DNA of 64,000 bases, taken from positions 7,179,501 to 7,243,500 of the forward strand of contig NC_064228.1 in NCBI RefSeq assembly GCF_023101765.2, written 5' to 3'. Both the position numbers and the translations under genes were made by a program. This document shows positions 51,481 to 61,800 of this stretch, in pieces (the stretch's first letter is position 1; the number at the start of each line of letters is the position of its first letter). The DNA comes from Spodoptera frugiperda (Eukaryota > Arthropoda > Insecta > Lepidoptera > Noctuidae). Below the pieces are notes generated by a model. That model did no database searches. It was not told the DNA's origin and worked only from the letters and a program-made list of their open reading frames with translations.

Positions 51481-52529
51481 GAACTTCGTGATCAGTAAAA
51501 GGCTTTGCCTGGGTAACCAGCTGCTTACTGTATCGTAGGTTCGATTTTCACATAATAACTTTTATAGGAATCTCATAGTGTAAGGCAACATTTTCTATAC
51601 TTTTGCCACCCTTGCGTGAAACTCAAGACCATTCGCTCGTTTGTGAGGTAAATTAAATTTGCAACGTCTCGATATGTAGCATAGTAGCATACTAAGAGTA
51701 TATTTTCAGCTAAAAATGGAATTAAAAAAGAAAAAATAATAATAAAGGATATATTTATACATGTTTTTAATAATGAAATCACTTGGAAATTGTTAGCATT
51801 GCAGGTATACAGTAACAAAAGTAACACAACAGATATTTAACACGCATTGTGTTATATAAACTTATATATTTAATGATTACATATACTCGTTTACCACATT
51901 TTCAAATATATTTTAATACTTTTTCTTAAATAAGTCTTTATATAAAAATAATTTGACAAAATGTATGTACGCACATAACTCCTGAACGTCTGAATCAATT
52001 TTGATAATACCTTTTGTCGGAAGATCGCCACGAAATTCAGGTTGTTACTTGAAAAAATCAAAAACATACAATCAGTATTAGTGTTTTCTATCTTATACCA
52101 AATAAAATAAGATTCAAAATCGATTAACAACTCTTGAACAGGGAATTTCGAAAACTTAACAACATATAATTCTTTGAGAATGTGGTAAACCAGTACATTT
52201 TTAACATAAACTATACTAAATAAAATTAAAGTAATGTTTTTAATCTACTCCTGGATTTGAAATAAGATAATTTTTAACAACTAGAAGAAAGAATTAGGCG
52301 GATTTTGACATACTACTTATAATAATTATATCGTTAAAGACAGTACTAGTTGTTTTATTCATAAAAAAATAATTGCTTTGTTATTTTGACGATTTATCGT
52401 TAATGTAGTCAAATTATTTAGAATGCAGGTAAGCAAAATAAATATTGATTCAGTACAGAGACAGTAGCTATTGTAATATTAGACTAGAGATGGCGAAGCT
52501 TAACGAAACAACTTTTTTAAGGTTTTTTT
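51481..52529. other. Gene-free AT-rich stretch
   Basis: Two minus ORFs of about 80 codons have no recognisable domain. Nothing else is supportable. Confidence 0.4.
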
Positions 52530-53045
52530 ATAATACCTATTGTGAGACATACTTACTACATTAACTAAAAATTCACAGTTTACTCACGTACATTAATGGA
52601 TAATTAAAGCTCTCCTAGTTTCAAGTCACAGAGGGACTCTTCATCATGAGCTGCGCGCACAGACGCAGTGACGTCGCTAGGCATATATTTTTTTTTCCTT
52701 TAGTATTTCATTAAGCAAAATTAATGTTGAATTAGAGTCATTTATGTAACTCTGAATCTTTAATGTTATTCGTGTATGAAAATAGCGACAGGCAACAGAC
52801 AGATTGTGAGTATCAATAACGTGCCCAAATTATTATGCTGCGTGCCAATGGTTCACCAACGCCGTTACTTTTTCCTTTTTTTTTAAAAAGAGTGGAAAAT
52901 CATCTACGTACTTCTCCCGCCTTGGGCGAGGCGAAAGGAGTACCAGAGTCTCACTGACTAAAAACCACCCCATTCCTACTCCTGCTTTTCGAGCCGGAGC
53001 CCCGGTAACCCGCTAGGCAGTCCGCAACTCTGGATCAGACTCTCT
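52530..53045 (+). repeat. Family G fragment then family F copy
   Basis: 52530-52690: GTGAGACATACTTACTACAT and TTCACAGTTTACTCACGTAC. 52886-53045: family F with GAGCCGGAGCCCCGGTAACC. Confidence 0.75.
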
Positions 53046-53327
53046 ATACTGAATCAATTTAGATTTTCTTACTTGCATACTATATCATTTGGGTGTTGTA
53101 TGTAGACAAAATATGGTTTAGCTATTATAGATCTATCATAATTTTATGAAAACAACTATTATTGTAATATTATAAGCTGACTATTTGCGGTGTTTATATT
53201 TATTTGTTAATATTCGATTTTACATAGTGCTAGTTTAGACGTGACGGTGAATATTTATATAAAGAAATATAAGATGGGCTAGTTTCACAAACAAGATTAG
53301 AAATGTATTTTTTAAAAGAAAAATTAA

Positions 53328-53478
53328 AGCCGTACGAGTATGCTTTAGGTTTAAAGTAATCGAAACGAGAGCGCGATCAACGCTCTGATTGGACGGCTCT
53401 AATAAATCTACCAATCACAGCGCTGAACACGCTCTCGTTTCGATTGATTTAAACGTAAAGCAAACTCATACTAAGGGT
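53328..53478. repeat. MITE family M copy with long inverted repeats
   Basis: The arms GTTTAAAGTAATCGAAACGA and TCGTTTCGATTGATTTAAAC are inverted partners, and the ends are GTACGAGTATGCTTTAGG and GCAAACTCATACTAAGG. The loop holds CGCTCTGATTGGACGG. Confidence 0.85.
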
Positions 53479-53734
53479 TTTTAGATAATAGATCCTCATG
53501 TGGTACTATTTTGTAATCTCATAATTATGTCTCTTGATAATATGAAAATAGCCGTTATATTTTTAAAATAAGAGACCCTTACTATTGAAAATCCACACAA
53601 ACTAAAAGTGATTATATAAATATATAATATTTGTTATTTGTTATTGCATACTTTAATACCATACACACATACATAAGACTACAGTACTTTCAAATTAATA
53701 ATACGCATATAGATTTTCGTCATTCTTTTTTTTT

Positions 53735-53890
53735 TGAGGGTGGAAAATCATCCGATGACTTCTCCCGCGTTGGGCGAGACGAGAGGGAGTGTCAGACTCT
53801 TACTGACTAAAAACCACCACGTTCCTACTCCTGCTTTTCAAGCCGGAGCCCCGGTAAACCCGCTAGGTAGTCCGCAGCTCCGGAAGGGTA
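53735..53890 (+). repeat. Family F copy, extended
   Basis: GAGGGTGGAAAATCATCCGA to CGCTAGGTAGTCCGCAGCTC. A T homopolymer precedes it. Confidence 0.85.
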
Positions 53891-55117
53891 AGTCATTCTG
53901 CCGCGGGAATACGACTAAAATTCCGCGGTATATGGATAACGTCTTCCGACGCTCGGGAAATACGACCGTTGCGTCGCGAAGATTCTTATGCGCATTTGGT
54001 GTACTGTTAATCCTTTTCTATATAAACTTTTAAATAAAAAAACATACACTTTATTTATACATCAACTAGATACCTACATATTATTTAATTATTGCTCTTA
54101 ATTTCGTAAAATGTATCTATACTTTATAATAATATATGTTTTTTGAAAGGCATATTGGCAGTTGTTTTAAGTTAAATACATAGTATGTTATTTTTATTCA
54201 CCATTTGTCGCTAAATTAGCGGGATAGCGATTGGACAAGCAGGGCCTGAAGCTACACTAGCGTTATTTGGTGAACAAAAAGTAAAAAAAAAATAAAACCT
54301 TGATATAGATAACAACTTAACTGTCAAGAAACATGTGTAAGAGTGAGACAACAAGATATCTTTAAAAAAATATTCCATACGAAATCGTATACCTTTTTAA
54401 TTTTAGTTTTTTTTATAATTATACTTTCTCTTTCACTCCGCTATATAGTTTATATATCTTACATATTATGAATAGATGCTCTAACGTACAAAAATCAAGT
54501 ATTAGCACATACTAATAATAAAAAATAACAAATTGTTTATTATTAACTTGTACTTACATTTTTAGCGTCAATTTCAATAAAATTATGCACTAATAATGTC
54601 AGTTTATTTATACCGTAGAATTATTCGAATGACGAATTTTTATCAGCTCCGGTCAAGCTCGAAATTAGACAGGTTAACTCGAAAATGGTAATAATTATAT
54701 TTTTGATCCAATAATTCTACGGTTTAGTTGTTAATTAAGAACAAAATGCTAGTTTAAATTAGACATGGTTGTGTTAGTTTTTTTGTGTACATAAATAATA
54801 AAACTAATTATAGCAAAATATTTGCTATTTAAAAGAATAATTTCACGTCAATTGATATACAAATTGTAATATCCTCACCATTTAAAAAAAAGGTCTTTTA
54901 AACCAGGCATTGGTTCGATTCCCGACTATGACACAATATTTTTAATTTCCATTTTTTTTTTAAATTGTCAGAGAATGTCTTTAGTTTGGAATTGTATGGT
55001 ATATGGCAATAGGCCCTAAATGTAACTAGTCCTACTAAAACGTAATAAGAAGCGAGCTTATTACCATACATCAGCAATTTCAAACTTTAACACTAATGAG
55101 AATTTTGTAAAATTTGC
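53891..55117. other. Gene-free AT-rich stretch
   Basis: An eroded SINE-like box (GGTTCGATTCCCGAC) lies at 54911-54925 in the plus orientation. Nothing else is supportable. Confidence 0.4.
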
Positions 55118-55232
55118 TGCCGTACTCAGAGACATTTAATGATTACTTAAACTATCCCTTAGTGACGATTTTGTTCCGAAAACAATTGCTAAGGACTGGT
55201 TTAAGTAACCATTAAATGACTCTGAGTATGGC
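55118..55232. repeat. MITE family K, copy 3 (best preserved)
   Basis: The left end TACTCAGAGACATTTAATGA and the right end, reversed, TACTCAGAGTCATTTAATGG are inverted repeats of about 30 bp. Confidence 0.85.
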
Positions 55233-55570
55233 TGTTAGAAATATTTTTTTTTTATATCAAAGAAAAATACTAAATAGAAGGCATTTTACCTATTGAAAGT
55301 TTAACATAATTTTTATAAGGCATTGATATCTTATAGACATAAGTCACATAACGTTTTGACTACAATCATTTAGACCTACAAGACCTAACGGCACACCAAC
55401 GCCATCTAGTAGCAAAACCAGGCAACACAAACCGCATTATTGAGTCAATACACATACAAGCAACTCTCGACCACATCATATATGCAATAAAGCTCAAAAT
55501 CGCATAGCATACCTTACGAATCAATTATCGTCTCTATACAAAAGGAGATAAAGTTCAAAATCGAGTACCC

Positions 55571-55878
55571 TTAATCTAGTTTCTGTTTTTTGATCTCAGG
55601 TACGTTTAGTTCGCTAGTTAGCGATAGGGGGCGTTTTAGTTTGGCTTCGTAAGCCTTTGGGAGGTTTGTGAGGTATCTTATTTCGTTAGCAATGCCCCTA
55701 ATTTTGGCGATAGTGGTTTGAGATTTAGTTTTTGGGCTCTGTTTGTCCATGGATGTGGATGGTGTGGGGTTGAAACGACTTTCATCCATTTTTGGCAGCT
55801 TTGGGGGCGGTTCTGAATCGTCTTCTGATAGGCTCGGCAGCTTGATCAGTGGTTTTCGCGGCTTCATGTTTGGTAGTA
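55571..55878 (-). CDS. FBXO28: FBXO28 last coding exon
   Basis: After a CTTTTTCAG acceptor the exon adds V-LPNMKPRKPLIKL to the stop. It is rich in Ser, Pro and Lys (LSEDDSEPPPKLPKMDE) and ends EIKKQKLD. It is disordered and less conserved than the rest. Phase 2 entry completes a GTA valine with the G from the previous exon. Confidence 0.88.
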
Positions 55879-58800
55879 CTGAAAAAGATAGGGTTTTTAT
55901 TAGTTTTTTGGAGTTACTAGTGGTCGCCTAGTGGTCGAAATTCGACCATATACGATTTAATTTACAATATCACTTAACATACGTTCAAGGATAATTTTTA
56001 TTTAACTCAAACTCAAACAAACTCTTTTATTTAAACTCTATTCATATGACACGTGAGAATATCATCGCAATGTCTATCGATTTTGACGTTTTGTCAAGTA
56101 CGATCAGATATGTACTATGCATGTGTGTGTAATGTTTTATTTATATGTTATGTATGTTTTATAAGCATTATTTTTGAAAAATATTAACGTTCCGCAATTC
56201 TCCTACACATAAACTATAAGTGTACCAAATTTTATGCTCCAATGTCCGCGCAATTTTCGTAAAAAGCGGTCCAAATTTTTTGCATCACGTATTAATATAT
56301 AGATTAAATCTTATAGTTGACGAGGGTGTAGTTAGTAAAATACAACGAGTTGGGAAAAGGAGTTATTGTATTCTACAAGACTTAATTTAGATCTTAATCT
56401 TAACATAACCTCTTATTTATAATTGTTATCGGTTAATCAAACCTCTAAAATGAAATTTCTCAGACAAAATGAAATGTTAATAATAAAGGGAAGAGTAGAA
56501 TACGTTCAATTCCCATCGATGTCATTCTTGTCATTAACAGCGATCTCCAAACCCTGTCAAACGTGGAGATTATAGTGTGGCGACATATAACTAGTGTTAG
56601 ATGACAGAAGTTGCAAATAGTCGATCGACAAATAAATCAACGGATGATGTCATAAATCCTACATCACACATGAAGTGTACATTGTGTAACGGCGCATTCC
56701 AATAAACTACGGATCGGTAGATGTGCCTACGAGCCGTAGAATTTTGACACATTTTGTATGGAGCTTATGTCAAAATTCTACGGCTCGTAAGCAAATTTAC
56801 CGATCGGTAGTTTATTGGAACGCGCCGTAAATCAACGGATGACGTCATAAATCCTACATCACATGAAGTGTACATGCGAATAAACATGGATAGAAAATCC
56901 CAACGAACAACAGTCGGTCAGAAAACCAGGCACGATCACCTCGCCTGGTCGGAGGATACTCCTTGTCTTAGGGAACTTTACTCTTTCTATTTAGACAATA
57001 TCTAGACCATGGTTATAATGATGATGAATAGATTGTCTTACATTTATTATTTCTCTTGGACGTGCCAATGGGTAGCACGGAGAGATCCAACTTGATCTGA
57101 CTGGAGAAGTGCCGCAGGGGCTGGGCGGGGGACGTCGGCTCGCCACCTGCACTCGCTGGAACATAGGTTCGAGTACCGAGTGAGACATTTTTCAAGGAAA
57201 CTTCGTTTTGAACATTTATTATTTGTGCATGTATATTATTTATATTATCTGTACTTTTTATTAAAAAAATGTGTAGGAATCGAACCTTATACACGTCACA
57301 CAGCAGAAGCCCAGCCACTACGCTATATTCAGTCATGTGGATGTTAGATGTTTTGATCAAGGATTCATTCCAATAACAACGCACTCTCTAATTACATGGG
57401 GCTCATAACATAACGGTTTTAAAGTTGGTAATACATAATATGGTCACCTCTGTCCTACATATCAGTTGAACGAATATAATGATGTGTATGTACAATAGTA
57501 AGTTTGTATGTAAGTATATGTTTATGTATGTATCTTTATACATGTATGTTTGTTTATATTTACCAGCTATAGCCTTCCCTCCGACAGCTTGGTTGGTGTG
57601 TGTGAGCTCAGTGTACTTGATATCGCATTCCTCGATACGTTTCTTTAGATCAGCTGTAACAGATAAAGGCACATTTTTATATCAAAACTAGCTACTTCCG
57701 CGCGGTTTCACCCGCTCTGCTCAGCTCCTATTGGTCATAGCGTGATGTTTTATAGCCTATAGCCTTCCTCGATAAATGCACTATCCAACACAAAAAGAAT
57801 GATTCAAATCGGACCAGTAGTTCCGGAGATTAGCGCGTTCAAACAAACAATCAAACAAACTCTTCAGCTTTATAATATTAAGTAAGTATAGATTGGAGAC
57901 TTTTTTTATGGTATAGGGCGTCAAAGGAGCAAAAGGACATACATGCTTAATATTGAAAGATTTACAGCTGCGTCACTGGCCTTTTAGGGGGTTAGGCTTT
58001 TAAGGATTTGGGGGATGCGGGATGAGTAGAGTGGTAACCTCATTGACGTCACGAAACACAACAAAAGGTTAAGGTTTTTGTAAAAGAAAAAATAGTGTCC
58101 CACACTAGGATTTCCTCCTGTGCCATGGTTTTATAAGTTTGTTATCGCCAACCGGCTTTAAGCAAGCGTGGTGATTAATGCTCAAACTTTCTCCGTGTGA
58201 GAAGAGACCTTTGGTCAGCAGTGGCCACTTATAGGCTGTTGATGGATGGCTAAAAAGTTTATATTATATTTTTTATCACTACATAGTATAAAACAAAGTC
58301 GCTTTCTCTGTCCCTATGTCCCTTTGTATGGTTAATTCTTTAAAACTACGCAACGGATTTTGTTGCGGTTTTTTTAACAGATAGAGTGATTCAAGAGGAA
58401 GGTTTATATGTATAATATGTACATGCATAATATATCACCATTGCACCCATGCGAAGCTGGGGCGGGTCGCTAGTTTTTTTTTTTTTAATATTACCAACAG
58501 CTTCTGTATACATAATACTAAATATATTATAATATAAACTAATATAATCTCTTACCAATAGCATTGTCCTGTTCCCGCTGCCTCTTGGTAAGGTCCCTGA
58601 TAGTCTTCTGCTGTCGCCACGCAATCTTCTTGTACTCCATCACCTGTAGGAAAACCATCATAAATATCAGGTTATATGTCTTTTGAGCATTGTATTTTCA
58701 CATCTCTTTTGATTACACAAAGAATTTTGTTTGCGAGAACCGAATCTGCTACACGTTGTACAGTAACCGATAGCACAAACAACCGTAGTATAAAACATAT

Positions 58801-61800
58801 ATATATTTTTGATTTATGAATTTTTTTGCCCTTTTCGAAATAAATTTATATAAAACTAGCTACTTCCGCCAAGGCCCACCCGTTCTTCTCGGTGCTATAT
58901 AGTCTATAACCTTTCTAACCTAACACAAAAATAATTATTCAAATCGTAGCAGCAGTTTCGAAGATTAGCACGTTCAACAAATAAAGTCCTTAGCTTTATA
59001 CATTAGTATATAGAAGTATATAGATTAAATAAACAGATAGAATATAGTCTGGAATAACATTTTTATTCAGGTAACGCAGACGAAGCCGCTGGCAGAAGCT
59101 AGTTAATAATAAAAAATGTGACATACCCGTTTGTGGAACTTCTTGTACTGTGAGGCGAGGTATAGAGACAGCTTGGCGTTGAGGATGGAGCGCTGCCGCA
59201 GGTGGATCATTTCTTGCCGGATCGCCAGGGGAGCTAGCACTGTGGTGGACAAATTAACAATATATTTTATTGTTTTTAATAAACATTGCCCCACACTAGG
59301 ATTTTCTCCTGTGTCGTGGGTGCGATTACAAACATACAAGTTCACATACACATGACACCCAGACCCAAAACAACAAAATGTGGATCACACAAAGAATTGC
59401 TCCGTGCGGGAATCGAATCCGCTACGGCACCGCGCTAACCGTGCAGTCGTAAGTATTGTATAAAAACTATCGTGAGACAAAGTAAATTAATTACCTAAAA
59501 TACACTGCAAGTTTACGCAACTATTCGAGAATGCTCGACTAGTTTCAAGCAACTACTGGGGCTCATAAATAGATCAGGTTGTGGCTTAAAGTGGTCAAAC
59601 GTTTCCAAAAGTTCTCAGACATATCAATGTTGATAATATTTTAAACTATAGTGGTCTTAAAGATCCCTCTTCTGAAAATGTAGAAAATAACTGCAAGATA
59701 AACCATAAAGTTAAGCTACACATACCGCGGCCGGGTAACGGATGGGTGTCTACTCACCAAGCGAAGTTAAGCTACACATACCGCGGCCGGGAAACGGATG
59801 GGTGTCTACTCACCATGCGAGGGTCTAGGCGTGGGCTGCACGACTCCCTGCTGCAGCCGTTTGCGGAAGGCCGGGGAGATCTTGTCGTCAAAGTGTTCGA
59901 TGGCCATGCTGGAGATGTCTCTCAACTCCTGGAGAACTTCGTGGGCTCGTGGCGGCGTGGTGGATGTCTCTACTATTGTGAGGACACGTCTGATCTCGTC
60001 TATGACCTGGGGAAAAGTGGTAGGGTTATAGAAAGATGAAAAAATAGAAAGGTAGGAAATGAAACCCATGTGTGTGAGAAAAATATGTGTGAAGGTTTTC
60101 AGACTTTTAACTGACTTCAAAAAATATGAAGTTTTAAGTTTTAATTTTTGTCATGTGAACAATTGGTGGCTACCGTTAGCGGAAGTTTTATTTTAACTAT
60201 TTTAGAACGGTATCGGCAGAGAAAGTATGAGGGTTTTAAAACTACTTAAGGTGGAAAAAGCACTTCTGTACCTCCACCATGAGTTTAAAGCAATAGTATT
60301 TTTCGATAGTCGCTAGCGAGGACGTAAAAAATTTTTATGGCGAATTTTAGTTCCATAGGTGACCGGTAGAGGCGTTGTAAAATTTGGCATACAAAAAATT
60401 TACGTCGTCGCTAGCGACTATCAACAAATACTATTGCTTCAAACTCATGGTAGAGGAGTATGCAAAATGATTACCAACTGATTCGAAAAGTTATTTACAT
60501 GGAGGTAGGTATAGTGGGGAACAGATCCGCGGATCAGGCGGATCTTTCTAAATTTAATTTCTTGGTAAACTCCATGAAAGTTTCATCTATGTATTTCAAT
60601 TTACCTTTCCGGGAATGAAACAGCAGAGTCCGTTGTCTATAAACTTGGAGTATGTCATGTTGAGCATAGAGATGCGAGTCTCTATCGACGTCAGGATATC
60701 ACAGTGGCGGGACAGGTGATGATACCTGGAACATATGTCAAACAAAACAACGTTAAAATCATGCTTTAACTTTTTTATTAAGAAATCTATGCTTTAAAAA
60801 AAAACATATCTATAACATTAATTAAATGAGCCGGGAAACAAGAGATAGTCGCAATCACTAACTATTAAAATGGTGTGATTTTGTATGTTAAGTCACTGCT
60901 AAACGGTGTTTGACATATTTTAGAGCAGATATGGGTAGATTTAGAGCATATATGTGTAGATCTGGAGCACATATGGGTAGATTTGGGGCATATATTGGTA
61001 GATTTGAAGCATATATGGGTAGATTTCAAGCATATATGGGTAGATTTGGAGCATATATGGGTAGATTTGGAGCATACATGGGTAGATTTGGAGCATATAT
61101 GGGTAGATTTGGAGCACATATGGGTAGATTTGGAGCATATATGGGTAGATTTGGAGCATATATGGGTAGATTTGGAGCATGTATGGGTAGATTTAGAGCA
61201 TTTATGGATAGATTTAGAGCAGATAACCATAGTTATCTGCTGGGAAGGTGCATATATGGGAAGATTTAGAGTAGATACCCTGCTCTAAAAACATTATTAA
61301 TAATGTACCTTCTCTCCGACTCCCTCCTGGGAAGCTGTGCCTTCACACTCTTGAGGGCCATGGCGTGGCGTCTCTCGATCATCATGAACCCGCGGTTCAG
61401 CATGCGCATGCTGATCTCATTGAACGCTCTGGACACCTGAAATTGGGACACAAAATAATTTAGATAAAAATGTCAATGGTATTTAAGCTTTGCAGCTAAC
61501 ATTATTGTTAAGAGTTCAAGTTCTGCATGGTACCATTTCTTTGTGTGGTTCAAAAATTTTTGTTCCAGAAAGAAAAGCCTAGTGGGCCGCAAAGAATTTA
61601 TATTTTAAAGGTTTTTTCTTTTCATATCAAACAAATGAAAACATGGAATGTGGAAATAGAATAAGAACTAGACATACATACATACATACATATCGTCACG
61701 CCTTTAATCCCCGAAGGGGTAGGCAGAGGTGCACATTATGGCACGTAAAGCCACTGTGTACACCCACTTGTCACAATTTATGTTGTAAGTCCCATAATAG

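Noticed and set aside
54911..54925. GGTTCGATTCCCGAC as a tRNA T arm
   Set aside because: No other tRNA element surrounds it; most likely an eroded SINE box.
59746..60039. 97- and 77-residue plus-strand ORFs
   Set aside because: Antisense shadows of the FBXO28 exon at 59814-60006.
60865..61288. Long repeat ORFs on both strands (MGRFGAY-type and CSKSTHI-type repeats)
   Set aside because: They come from a 21-bp minisatellite that keeps several frames open; it lies inside an FBXO28 intron and has no start context or splice fit.
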